Shown here: positions 1-11,650 of the stretch, piece after piece
Layout of the letters: each line of letters starts with the position of its first letter
How positions within the stretch are numbered: the stretch's first letter is position 1
NCBI GenBank assembly: GCA_027924585.1
Contig: BSBM01000125.1
Location: forward strand, 6,019,001-6,083,000
Origin: Larix kaempferi
Taxonomy: Eukaryota; Streptophyta; Pinopsida; Pinales; Pinaceae
Length of the DNA stretch: 64,000 nt
Reading direction: 5' to 3'
The notes under the pieces: model-generated
The model's input: only the letters and a program-made list of their open reading frames with translations
Database searches by the model: none
What the model was told of the DNA's origin: nothing
Program-made: the position numbers and the translations under genes

Positions 1-2533
1 GCCGGATTTTCAAATGAGTACAATATATCTTATCCAAAGATATTCAATGAAAGAATAAAGTAAGCAACTCCCAATATGCAAATACTTTGTGTTATGGCAG
101 TTGGGTACCAATATCATTTATGTCAGACTTTAGAAGCAAACTCAAATCATGAGAAGCAATAAAAGAATACAAAATATCACCAAATAAAGAGATGCTGTAT
201 GTAAATATTAATAGAGTGCAGCAACATGATGATCCAACTCTTACATCATTCACCAGTTATCATTTCAACCTTCATCCACTTAAAAATAGTAGGACAACCC
301 CAAAAATTTCAGACACCTTCAGTATAAACAGAAAGTCTTAATTCACTGTATACTTTTCAGACATTACTTGGTAGCAGTAGAAGTTTTAATCAAAGTTAGA
401 CAACTTGCTTATAACAAGGACATCCAATACTAACATTCAGAAATGAAATAGCATTATCATTGATAATTTATATCACCGTATGTAATGAAAATTTTGAACT
501 TGCTACATATGAAAATCAGACCTCCATCATGTAAAAATCAGACTGTAAAAGTGTTTTTTAGACCTCCTTTTATAAGGAAGGGCAATCTCAAATACTTGTA
601 ATTGTACTAGAGAAACTAACTCCTTTTTGGTTATTGTCTTGTAGGTGTGAAGGATTGGTGGAGGTAGGTTTGTTCAAGAAAGTGACACTCTCCTGACATG
701 TGGGACTTAGGGCAGCAGAGAGGGAAGGAGGTTTATGACATGGAGAAAAAGGATGGAGAGAAAAAGTAGCAAGCCCAAGGTAGAAAGGGGGAGGGAAGAG
801 GAAGAAGAGAGGATGAAGATGGAGATGAGAGGATAAGGGAAAGAAAAGTGGAGAGAAGGGGGATGATGAAAGGAAGAATAAGATAGGGGAAGGTAGGAGG
901 AAGAAGTGAGGGTAGGATGCATGGGTTAGAAGAGGAGGAATGGAGGATGGAGATGGAGAAGAGAGGGAAGGGGAAGTGGAAGGAAAAAAGGGGGCAACAA
1001 AGTGATAGGTGAAGAAAAGGAGATCGAAGTTAGTAGATGGAGCAACGAAGGTCTAGAAGGAAAGGGGGAGAGGGAGCGATCTCAATGGAGGGATGAGCGA
1101 AGGTAGGAGAGGGAAGAAAGGGAGGCCGCTAGGGCAAGAAGTTTTCTGCAGTTAGGGTTTTAACACAAAAAAGGGCTGAATTAGTTTTTTTTAAATTAAT
1201 TTTATATAAAAAAAATTAAAGAAAGAAATGGTACTTAATTACAAAATAACAAATAGAACTAAAATAATATAATATATACAAAAGTAAGACTCATAAATTA
1301 GGGTTTAAAAGGAGATAAACCTAGGGTGTTTAGAGAAATTTACCCTAACCCTAGAGCATCAAGGAGGATGACCCTCCTCTTGAGATGGTACTTGCCAAGT
1401 TTGGAAAACTAGGTTTTCCTTCAACAACTACACAAGTTGGTTGAAGAAGCCCTAATTAAGACAAACCTTGGAGACCTAAAGCTAAGCTTAACAATGCTAG
1501 GGTAACTAAACGCTGAAAAATGACTTATCTAGGACAAAATGCATCATTAATGGCTACCATTCAAACTTAGACAAGTACACATCCAACATTTAACAAAGAA
1601 ATATCAAGAGAAGAGACCTAGATACCTCCTTGTGCATGTGTTAATCAAACAACTCCTAGCATCACCTTAGCAAAGAGCAAAAGCAAAGATACTTCAAATA
1701 TTTGTCCCCAAACTAGGAAGTACATCCATCCTCAAGAGGTGCGCAACACTCCATGAGCCCAAGTAGGGTAAAACTCATAAATAAAAGTTTTATCCCATAA
1801 GTTGTTATGTTAAAATGAAGTGAGGAAAAGTTTATTTATACATTTTCACACTCACTTTACAAAAATAAATAAAATCCAGGCTGACATGCCTTTTTAAATT
1901 TCAATTTGAAATTATAAAATGTCAACTTAAAATTAAAACAACAATAATATAAAATAATCAAAACTGTGGGTAATTTGGGGTATTTTCCCAGTTTTTACCC
2001 ACATATGACTTAAATGACTAAAAATGAGCAAATCAACATGTTCTGAAGGCTAGACTGCGGAGGGAGGAGGTCGTCATGCCCCATCTAATCCCAACAGTGG
2101 TGAAAATCCCTCAACGCACCCCCCCTTAATCAAAGCGCTGCAACCTGGTTGAGGATGATGTCATCATCTGGAGAAGCCCCAAAGAGGGAGGCGTTGGTGA
2201 ACTAGAGGGCCAGGAGGGTGTGTGAGGTGACCTGGAGGAACAACATGTGCCCCAGTACTAAAAAATACGCCGCTGAAGTGATAAATTAGGTTGGGGTCAT
2301 GTGACCTAGTGACCCACCCCTGGAAGCCCCAGACACCAACCTCAGGGCTTCAAGCCCTTTTATGAGGCAGTCAACAATGCCACTAAGCCATAACACTTCC
2401 AAGGGAGAAACCAGAGGGTTAGGACATAAACCCTACTTAGAAAAATATGGCTAAACACCCCTCTTGGTCAGAAAAAATGACCCCTCTCCCCGAGGCACCT
2501 CTGCAGGTGCACTAGTACTGGTACCATGTGACA
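1..2533 (-). repeat. 3' LTR of old element O, cut by the window start
   Basis: This stretch is repeated at 20298-20578 plus 26480-28663, with roughly nine in ten bases matching by eye. On the minus strand the repeat begins TGTCACATGGTACC at 2533; the other copy begins TGTTACGTGGTACC at 28663. The partner copy continues leftward to 19874, so about 420 bases of this LTR lie before base 1. A purine-rich tract covers about 700-1135. The apparent reading frames here are complements of that tract. Non-coding. Confidence 0.8.
690..1135 (+). repeat. Purine-rich tract inside the O LTR
   Basis: A run dominated by GGA, GAA and GGAGAAG words occupies about 440 bases, with few pyrimidines on the plus strand. 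The partner LTR carries the same tract at about 26880-27310, so it is a feature of the LTR and not a local expansion. The minus-strand Ser/Pro-rich reading frames are a by-product of the composition. Confidence 0.8.
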
Positions 2534-3216
2534 TTGGCTCCAACTGCGGGACGAGTAATCCTCCTGAGGGTGCTCGAGAATCCTTGAATCATCTGGGTAC
2601 CTATAGACCTACACACATGTCAAATAACCAAGGACATCAAACTACCATGAGGCAGACACTTCCGTCCTAATTCCCTGCTCATCGAATAAGATAGAATAAA
2701 TGCATACTAAAAACGAATAACAACACAATGACTAATGAATCAAATAATAAATGACTAACTTATGTAGATATGAAGAATGTTAAATGCAATGCATGGGTAA
2801 CCGTATATGCCTATCTCAAGTGAACTAAACCTACCTATTCTAAACATGAAAATGGGAAAGGGTTAAGTAAAATCATACCACCAATGTAACCATTTGAGTA
2901 AGCAATTCATACTTGGTCCTTTACCTTTGTATTTAAAATGTATCCATGATAAGATCTCGTCAATCACCAAGCCAATACATACCAGGGTGTCCATCAGGAT
3001 ATGAGATGAAGGTTGAGTGACCACGGGGGCCTAGAAGCTTTGATATTGCTGCCACCGAGAAGGATTGATTTCACAAGATCCATTTATCCAGGCTTCTGTC
3101 GGGCTAAGATATGGACCCTCTTGATCATATACTGGCATTGAGAAAAAAATTTTCCTGCAATTTGCTGCCTAATTGTTACTTTTGGAGACCAGAGGTGGAC
3201 CTTGCAAATCTTTGTA
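2534..3216 (-). other. 3' internal part of element O, non-coding
   Basis: This lies between the O 3' LTR and the B insertion. It continues at 18372 once B is removed, the two sides sharing CATTA. No frame longer than about 70 codons is open and no clear polypurine tract precedes the LTR on the minus strand. I see no recognisable protein. Confidence 0.5.
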
Positions 3217-3221
3217 CATTA

Positions 3222-3946
3222 TGTTAACACCTAAAAAGTGCTCACTAGCTCATTTCCCTATTCACATGACCCATTTGTCCACTTTTTCACCATCGGAGCC
3301 TCTGAAACCAACAAAAGGTCACCAAAAGACCTGAGTACACCCCTTTTTCCATTAAAAAAGATTATTTTTCCTGAAAAGCATAAAAAACCCTCAAAAAGGG
3401 TCCAAATTCCCAAAAATATTAAAAAGGGAATTAAAATATTATTTTTATTCAAAAAAGGAAAAAGGAGGGAAAAGTACCTAAACCATGTTGGTCAATACCA
3501 TTTGGTTTCCACAAAACCACAAATGGTATTCCCCACCACCAAAACCTATAAAAAGGTGGTAGGGGCTCCTCATTTCACATCCATCCATTATCTCATCCTT
3601 ATGCTGCTGAAATCTCCCTTGAGCATTTTAGCCATTGAAGAAACCTTGGAGAAGGAGACCTCTTGGAGTTTGGAGCTACTCATCTTGGGAGTTGCTCAAC
3701 ATCAACCTTCACCATTGAAGGTATTATCGCAAGCACTTGCTTGCCCCCCATTTTTCAATACAAATTCATTCTTTAATATTTTCTTGTTCTTGTTTTTAGA
3801 TGTTTAAATTATTTGCTTAGATTCTTACATAGATCCATGATTAGTTTAGTTTAGTTTAGCTTATTGTTATTTAATTCCATTGAAACTGCTGCTACTAGTT
3901 AGCAGGTGCCCATAGCACTAAGCCTGGTTGCAAAACCGGGCCAACA
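3222..3946 (+). repeat. 5' LTR of element B
   Basis: It is the 725-bp partner of 17647-18371, with the same length and about 99.2 percent identity. It starts TGTTAACACC and ends CCAACA. A short TTTAG tandem lies near 3840-3860. The open frame at 3238-3807 is within the LTR and has no recognisable domain. Confidence 0.95.
3547..3556 (+). promoter_or_regulatory. Probable TATA box of the B LTR
   Basis: TATAAAAAGG lies about 325 bases into the LTR and recurs at 17972-17981 in the 3' LTR. Transcription would be expected to start some 25-35 bases downstream. Assigned from sequence alone. Confidence 0.6.
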
Positions 3947-3951
3947 GTTTT

Positions 3952-3967
3952 TGGCGACTCCGCTGGG
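3952..3967 (+). other. Primer binding site of B, Arg-tRNA type
   Basis: TGGCGACTCCGCTGGG begins five bases after the LTR end. It is complementary to the CCA end and acceptor/T-stem of plant Arg-tRNA(ACG) as I recall that tRNA. This primer class is typical of Tat/Ogre elements. Confidence 0.8.
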
Positions 3968-4189
3968 TTTTGAACAATAGATCTCTAGTTTTGCTTTTAA
4001 TCTTAGTTTTTTATTAGTTTTTAACCTTTAGATCCATATATCTGCCATCTTAGGCAGCAGATCCATTGCTGCTCTAAGTTTTGGCCTCATTTATTGCCAT
4101 TAACAGCCCAGAATTCTTGATTTTCGGGTTCATTTTTCGGCTTCCGTGCACGGCTTTCGCCTCGCGATTTTTAGCTTGACAGTAGCGTG

Positions 4190-4485
4190 GTCCATCGCGG
4201 CTTTCGGCCCTTTTTCCGCGCAGTTCACCGCGGTTTTTTGCCGGTTTCCGCGCTGCACATCGCGGCATCGCGGTCATTTACCGCGCTGCACATCGCGACT
4301 GCGCGAACCTTTTCCGCGCGGTTCACCGCGACTTCGCGGCCTATTTGCGCGCTGCACACCGCGGCTTCGCGGACATTTTCCGTGCGGTCCATCGCGACTG
4401 TGCGATCGAAACCCGCGCGGTCCATCGCGACTGTGCGACCGAAACCCGCGCGGCCCATCGCGGCTTTTCTGTTAAAACCCGCGCT
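4190..4485 (+). repeat. GC-rich 33-bp tandem repeats in the B leader
   Basis: About eight degenerate units of 33 bases, with the core CGCGCTGCACATCGCGAC, follow the primer site. They are far richer in CpG than the surrounding DNA. Because 33 is a multiple of three, several frames stay open on both strands and give Arg/Pro-rich 11-residue repeats. No start context or homology supports translation. After the repeats, 4486-5949 is a leader with no recognisable gene. Confidence 0.85.
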
Positions 4486-5949
4486 GCTGATTTTTTCAAT
4501 CGGCCATTCTGATTTTAAAAATTAATTTTTACTGTACTTCCTGCCCACATAGCACATTTTTTACAGTATTAAATTCTGCATATTTTACAACCTTGAAATT
4601 TTTTTTACTATTTAAAATGCATATCTAGAAGTCTTTTTAAAATTTTTCAAGAAAGTGAAAGAAGGACTTATTTCTGCATTTTTATCTAGATTAAAATTTT
4701 TCCTGTTTACTTTTTAAAAAAATATTGCCCTTAGCAATTTCCTTGAAAAAAGAAATCCATTTATTTCTGTTAAAAAAGTCTATTATTTGCTTTCAGAATT
4801 CAAAAGATTCTTTGTCTTTTGAGTTGATATTTGCAAAGCAATTTAATTTCCATTCATTTGAAAAAGTCATAAATATTTGCTTTTTTATTTTCCAAAGCTC
4901 CTTTGTTTTGTGAAAATTTCCTCTAAAGCATTTCCCTTTTTCAAGTTCAGTTTAGAATACCTCACGTGCACTCACTCGATCACTTAATTGAACTAAGCCT
5001 TAAAATGTACCCTAATTTCAACACACTTTTAACCCCACTTGGGGAACACTAAAAGAACTTTGTAGCTAGGTAGTATTGGGGGGATAGGTGTTCCAATAAC
5101 ACCCCTCAGTTATTACATCTGAGACATAGAAGTTGTCCAATTAGGGAGCTAAAATCTCTTAGTACTTTTTGGCGCGGTCACAACCGGTTTGTGGGAAGGC
5201 CTCTCCCTTAGGAGGGTTGAAGTCGCGAGGATGGTTCCGGAAGCCTGAGTGGAATACCGAAATCCATTCAGTAACCGAAGGGCTACCATTCGCAGTTCTC
5301 GAGATATCCCTGTATTGGGATATTGCGATCAAAGGACCAAACGGCAGATTTACCTTTTCTCGACACGTCATGAACGGAGTATCCTAGTAGCCTGTCTTTA
5401 GGATTGATTACCCGGTGTCCCTCCCAGTAGGGGGATATCTAGCCGTTGTCTCAACACTCATATTGTCTGACTTGGATTTCATCACCTTGCAGAGGATATC
5501 GTTTGTTTGAGTCACAATACTTTTAGTTAGGTGTTTGCATGACTCAACCCACCTTTGGTCTAGTTACACCTATTTTTTCTAGAAGCCGTTTGCATGTTGG
5601 TACTCTGACCATTTGTTGCATTCCTCCACTTATTGTAGCACAGCTGCTAGAATAAGTGCCTTTTTTGAGGTTGATTTTTTGGCCTGAGAGCCTTCTTTTC
5701 GCACTCCCCTTCTTGCACCCTTGGTTGCATTAGGGTTTTGAGTCTTTTATATATACATCACCACCTGATACTTAAACAAATTTTTTACACAAAAACTTAA
5801 TTCTCACCATTGAGAATTTTAGACGCTCTCGTCGTCTACAGGGCGAACTCCCAGAGTTTAGTCCACTTGGCTCTCCACGTCACGGACGCAGAGCCTTATC
5901 CCTTGATTCGACACATCGTCAATCAGCTAGACAGTCATCCGATTCTGAC
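4486..5949 (+). other. Untranslated leader of element B
   Basis: About 1.46 kb between the tandem repeats and gag. The first half is T-rich. The segment 5160-5420 has more balanced composition. The gag frame stays open upstream of the Met at 5950 for some 100-150 bases, so the real start could lie earlier. No other coding signal was seen. Confidence 0.5.
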
Positions 5950-8900
5950 ATGCCTCACTTCACATTTGATTTAGAGGCAGAATCCGAAAACCCCACAGAG
6001 TTACCACCAACCACCATTATGGCTGGAACACCATTTGATCCACTCTTTACCAGCACCATAGGTGAGACATCCACAGACCCTTCTGCGGCGGTGCCATCCA
6101 TGGCGACAACCACCCCCCTGGGTATGCCCAACATGGGTAACACTCCACATTTAGGAATGCCCAACACAGGGCCACCACCTGTTATGGGTATACCCAACAT
6201 AGGGGTCACACCCCCTCTGGTTCCCACAAACCCTATCCCAGGAATCCCCACTGCTATTCCTAACCCAAGTGTAACCCATGTTGCACTTGGAGGCGCTGGC
6301 CCATACTAGACTACACCTATTGGAGGGCACATACCCTCCATACCTAGCATACCTTTAGGCGCTACTGGACCCCTACATCATACCACAATGACTAGGCATG
6401 TCCTAGTTCCAGTCACCACATCTGCTAGCTTACCATACATGGCGAGTTTGAACCTGCCAGACTTAGCTAGGCTCACAAATGACCCCATCAGACACGATCC
6501 TGCGTGGCCTCACATGCCCACCAAACTCCCCTCTGACATCCCTAAGTTTGAGGGAAAGGCAGGTGAAGACCCCCAGAACCATATCATGTCCTTCCATTTA
6601 TGGTGTTCCTCCAACTCCATAGTGGACGACTCAATCCGCCTCCGACTTTTACAACGCACCTTCACTGGCTCTGCAGCTAAGTGGTATATCGAGCAGCCTC
6701 ATGGGACGCATGCCACCTTTACCTCCCTTGCCTCGACCTTCCTGCAGTTCTTCCAGTTACCTGTCTGCTATGATGCGGGAGTCGAGATCCTACTATCTTG
6801 TAGACAAACCACGGCCACGCATATCACTGACCACATTCATGAGTGGCGTCGACGCCGAAGCATCTGCAAAATTAAGTTAGACGACCGTATCTTTTTAGAT
6901 TGGTTTCTAAAATCCCTCCTCCCTCTTATTGCGAAGGATGTGGCATCTGAAAGACCCCAGTCTGAAGAAGAGGCCATCCTCAAAGCCCAACAGTTTGATC
7001 TCATTTACGCCCAGTCGGGTTATTTATACACAATCATACCTGACGCCCCACGAGGTGACTCTTCACGTGGTGACGCACCGGGGGCATCACATGCCGCTGA
7101 TGGCATCATTGGACAAATCACCCCGCAACCTAAACCTTTCAGCATGGTGAGCACCATGCCCGCCCCAGACCTCTCCAGGGCTACATCCATTTCCGGAGCC
7201 ACAACTTCTTATGCTCCAACAAACCAGACCCATCACATTCATGGACCCTCGTGTCCACAACATTGCTATGGGAAAGCGCCATCAGCATATGTACCTCCTA
7301 CATACTATACTCAACCTACCACACATACCCCCATGCAGTTCCCACAACAGCAGATGCATTACCCACAACCAGCTGCAGCAGCTAATCTCACACCTCCAAC
7401 AGCTCAGGGGTACCAACAACCCCAACAGGCAGCTGGACCACCTCCAGCTCCACCTGCATACTACCCACCGCAACCTGCTCCCGCACCTGCGGCTCCCTAG
7501 AATCCCCCCAATGCTCAAGGGCATGTGTACGCACAACAACATCAGCCCCAATACCAAAATAACCAACGCAACCAGGGTGGGAAACCAAACCGCGGAAGAG
7601 GACGTAACCATGGAAACAACCAAAACCATAACCAAGCTCCACAACCTAACCATCCCCCGCAAAACAATAACGTGACGCCTGCTCATCAGAATCCTGATCG
7701 GCCACCTAAGCAAGCCAAAAATGCTAATTTACGAACAAACCATCCTTGTTCTATTTGCAGTGTCTATGGCCACTATACACACGCTTGCCCACATCTGGAG
7801 CGAGCTCGGCAACTATGGACAGATGACGCCCATCGTCAAGGGCAGGCGGCTCCTCAGCCGTTACCCAACCCTCCACCACCTCAACAACAACCTTTAGTGC
7901 TACAAAACCCTTTTCCAACACAAGGAGTGGTGAACACTCAGCCGTTAGCCCCCCCACAGGGCAATGTGCAACCACAACAAATCACCTACGCTGCTCCTGA
8001 TCAACCCATGTTTGATTCAGGCACTCACCACTTATTGATGATGTCCACTGCCGACGTCAATATCCAAACCCGTCGGAATCAGTATGGCCCTACCTCCGAA
8101 GCCCCCCCCGCCGATAAGGATACTAACGCTCATCCCACCGATCAGACGTTACGGATACCACCTCTTCCACTCGATGGTGCATCTAAAGCACCTTGTTTCC
8201 CACTCCGCCGTATCAACAAAAACCCTAATGCACGGGCTGCGTCAAATTACAACATCGTAGATGACCTAGCTCAATCTCCCGCAGCCATGTCCGCGTTAGA
8301 AGTCTTGAAAAACTGTCCTACGCAGCGCAAGACTTTACTCTCCGCCATTGGGGCGATTGACCCAAATGATACGAAATTAATGACCTTTGATTTGGACCAG
8401 TCCGAACCACGTCTGCCTTCCACTATAGCAGTCCAAGTTTCTATTTCTATTCGGAATCTTGTCATCCATCGATGTATCATCGACGAGGGTGCCTCCACAT
8501 GCGTCATGTCCACATTTGTTTGGCAGAAGTTGGGATCCCCTGCTCTCCAGCAATCCACCACTGCATTGCGGGCCTACGACGACCGGTCAGCTCAGCCTCA
8601 AGGTTTACTACCCAAGTTCCCCGTCCAGTTAGGTGGGAAAACTGTGCTCATTGACATAAAGGTCATTAATGCCCAGCTCGATTATAACCTTTTACTTGGC
8701 CGCAGTTACATGTACGCCATGAAAGTGGTCGCCTCATCCATTTTTCGTACCATGATGTTCCCCCATGAGGGACGCGTGGTCAAAATCGACCAACTCACAT
8801 ACTATGATCCCAATGCCCCTGCAACACCCGAAAATGTTCTTCCCATGATTGAACAACCAGCTCGTAGTGCAACTACCTCCTTCGTTTCTTCCGTGGGACC

Positions 8901-10452
8901 CGGACTTTACTCAGATACACCAATGACCTCTACATTCCAGGCTATTCCACCACCGTCACCGGAGACCCACGTCGCAAACCTCTGTACTCTTTCACAGAAT
9001 ACACAAACATCCGGTAGTCAACCACCATTGATCCCTAGTCACATCGATGTTACACCCATCCACACCATCCCCTTTCTATTTCCTCCTTCGGGTGTAGTAA
9101 GCGCCCCGGTTATGGCTACCCTTAGTCTACGTGGGTTAACATTGGGATTACCCGTGTGGTATATTTCGCCTCCCGTTCGACCGCCGACACCAAATGTCAT
9201 CCTCCAACCGGTACAAACTATTGTTACCACAAATCAACCTCCTCCTGGTGTCGCAATCCCTTCGTCGTCAACGAAACCTCCTCCTAGCCTCAATATCCCT
9301 TCGTCGTCAACGAATCCTCCCCCTCCTATCAAGCCCACTGGGGGCAGAGGTCCACAACCATACACTGCTATACCACCTCCTAAGGCAGTTAAACCCCCAC
9401 TGGTGTTTCGAGCTCCCCCTAAATGCTCGTTGTGCGATGAGATAGGCCATCCAACTCATCAATGCCCACAGTTACCAGCACTCCAAGAGCATATGAATAT
9501 GTTGGACGATGACGCCGACATCCCAGTCGTTAGACTTGAGCCACCACCTCAACCTCGCGACAAATCACTGCGCACCAACCATCCTTGTGCCATATGCAGT
9601 GTTTACGGCCACTACTCTCACCATTGTCCCGATCTCCCTGACTATAGAGCAGCATTATACGAGTTAAACAATGTCGATTTGGAGATATCTCCTACCCGAA
9701 TCGAGGAGATCTACCCCCCGCCATCATCCTCGTCGGAAGAAGTCAATACAATATATATGATTTCAACAACTTTCAAACCAGAACCCCTTGATTTATGGTC
9801 TGACTACTTCAATACTGATGAGCAAATTTTGGAGACACTCACTGCACCCGACTATCCTTGGGATGATATGCATCATCGCTCGTACTTCCTCCTGGAAGCA
9901 TCTACATCCACCGCATCTAACCAGCTATCGGTCGATTCGAAAGATTTCATACCCACTAAGGTCGATTGGTTAAAAGACCCCATCCCAACACCGGATGCCT
10001 TTGAAGAAGGGAACATGTCAAACATTTCCCCCACTATACAGATAGACATTTCCACAACACCAGGGAAACCTGAGCTCATCTCGCTGGGCGCATCTTGCAC
10101 TCAAACAGAAACTCAGGCGTACAAAGAGCTCTTTCAAGAGTTCCGCGATGTCTTTGCTTGGTCCTATACCGAGATGCCTGGGCTCGACCCCTCCATCATC
10201 GAACACCACATTGATACATGGCCTGAGGTACCCCCTGTTCGCCAGAAACAGCGACCCATTCATCCTTCCAAACTCCCGCCGCCAAACAAAAAAGACATAA
10301 TTAACAAGGTTAAGGAAAATAGAGTTACCTGCAACTCGCTGAATCAAAAACCAATGGTGAAATCTCCCAGAAATCGAGAAATAGCTCTGACAGCTCTATC
10401 AAACTCGCACGTAACAATGACACGTCATTTGGGCCCCACGCCCTATTTATAG
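5950..10452 (+). pseudogene. gag-protease polyprotein of element B, ending in an RT fragment
   Basis: This single reading frame of 1501 codons is interrupted by two TAG codons, at 6307-6309 and 7498-7500. All three segments share one frame. In order it holds a Pro-rich N-terminus with repeated GMPN/GIPN motifs; a retrotransposon gag core at about 6540-7000 (FEGKAGEDPQ, AAKWYIEQP); and a Pro/Gln-rich linker. A zinc knuckle (CSICSVYGHYTHAC, 7747-7788) follows. Next comes a retropepsin-like region at about 8420-8800 with IIDEGAST where D-T/S-G-A is usual. Two more knuckles lie at 9424-9465 and 9588-9629. The entry to RT (DVFAWSYTEMPGLDP, about 10147) comes last. The frame ends before any RT catalytic motif. 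Gag would form particles and the protease would cleave the polyprotein in the cytoplasm. Either TAG could be decay or leaky termination; neither has the CARYYA context of known plant read-through sites. Confidence 0.85.
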
Positions 10453-10615
10453 AAATTCCACCAATTTTCCAACACCCATTGCGGTATCATACGAAGTCCA
10501 TTTCTCAAACCGTTGGTACCGTTGGAATCAGCAGAACGAGAACTTCATGCAGGTTCCTTCCGTTTCCCGTTTTCACGGGGTCCATTTTTTGACTATTTTT
10601 TGGCCTCTCTCGTGG

Positions 10616-11190
10616 CCTCGATTTGCGTGCCACATCAGCCGTTCTCCATTTTGGACGTGCCATATATCACCAGATTCAGTTTTTCGCGCTGGTGATGATG
10701 CTTGAGATCATTTCTCGCTGTCAGGTCCTGATTTTCAGGGCATTTCTTCCATGCCCCCTCGTCACCTCGGTTTGCGTGCCACATCGGCCGTTCTCCGTTT
10801 TGGACGTGCCATATATCACCGGATTCAGTTTTCCGCGCTCGTGATGATGCTTGAGATCATTTCTCACTGTCACGTCCTGATTTTCAGGGCATTTCTTCCA
10901 TGCCCCCTCGTCACCTCGGTTTGCGTGCCACATCGGCCGTTCTCCGTTTTGGACGTGCCTTATATCGTCGGATTCAGTTTTCCGCGCTCGTGATGATGCT
11001 TGAGATCATTTCTCGCTCTCACCTTTAGATTTTTCGAACATTTTTTCCATGCCCCTCACATAACCTCGGTTTGCGTGCCACATCGGCCGTTCTCCGTTTT
11101 CGACAATCCTTATGTCACCGGAAACAATTTTCCGCACTGATAACGATGCTTGAGACCTTTTCTCGCCCCCATCAATCCATGTTTGTTCGG
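10616..11190 (+). repeat. Tandem 149-bp repeat array, about four copies
   Basis: Units start at the shared CCTCG(A/G)TTTGCGTGCC at 10616, 10765, 10914 and 11064, giving periods of 149, 149 and 150. Copies 2 and 3 are nearly identical; copies 1 and 4 are more diverged. Each unit holds CACATCGGCCGTTCTCC and ATGATGCTTGAGATCATTTC. Ogre-like elements are known to carry variable tandem repeats in their 3' part that can seed satellite DNA. Confidence 0.9.
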
Positions 11191-11202
11191 TATAATTTTA
11201 CC

Positions 11203-11650
11203 CCTTTTTCGGGCCGAGCAACCCCTTTTACGAAAAAGGCACTTAGGGAGTTTCTGTTAAGCTCTTTTCTGACTCTTACAAACAATGAAAAGATTACCAA
11301 GCAACCTTGTTTCCTTTCATGCTCGTTAAACGTATCTGAAAGGGCGTCTACCTGGTATAAGTTTACCCCTTTTCCGGACCTTGTAGACTAATTACGAAAA
11401 AGGTATTCTCTAGTCACATCGGCTAGAAGAGTTCTCCATCCGCATCATTTTATGCTTTTTCGGGCCTTGGAGACTAAACTTACGAAAAAGAAACACCAAT
11501 AGAGTCCACTTACCATTTTCAGACTCTCTAAACATGAAAGCAACCATGAGCATGAGCCGTCCTGGGCTCACAAAATCCACAGGACTGTACCATTTCAGAG
11601 CACACTTTTATCCCTTCTTGGAGCTCATTAAAACTACGAAGAAGGAATCA
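11203..11650 (+). repeat. Four dispersed hairpin repeats
   Basis: CCTTTTTCG at 11203-11211 faces CGAAAAAGG at 11231-11239, a perfect 9-bp inverted repeat with a 19-base loop. Diverged versions lie at about 11368-11403, 11455-11490 and 11613-11645. Adjacent text is also shared between copies, for example GACTCT-ACAAACA-GAAA, so each hairpin is part of a longer degenerate repeat. Function unknown. Confidence 0.7.

Noticed and set aside
707-922. Ser/Pro-rich minus-strand frame, also at 26913-27170
   Set aside because: Complement of a purine-rich tract; composition artefact.
3238-3807. 189-codon frame and its copy at 17663-18100
   Set aside because: Both lie inside the B LTRs, have no domain and no start context; the second is broken by a stop.
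4146-4525. Arg/Pro-rich frames on both strands
   Set aside because: They are frame shadows of the 33-bp GC-rich repeat.
10623-10993. Overlapping similar frames of 70-80 codons
   Set aside because: They are copies of the same frame in the 149-bp tandem repeat, open on both strands by chance.
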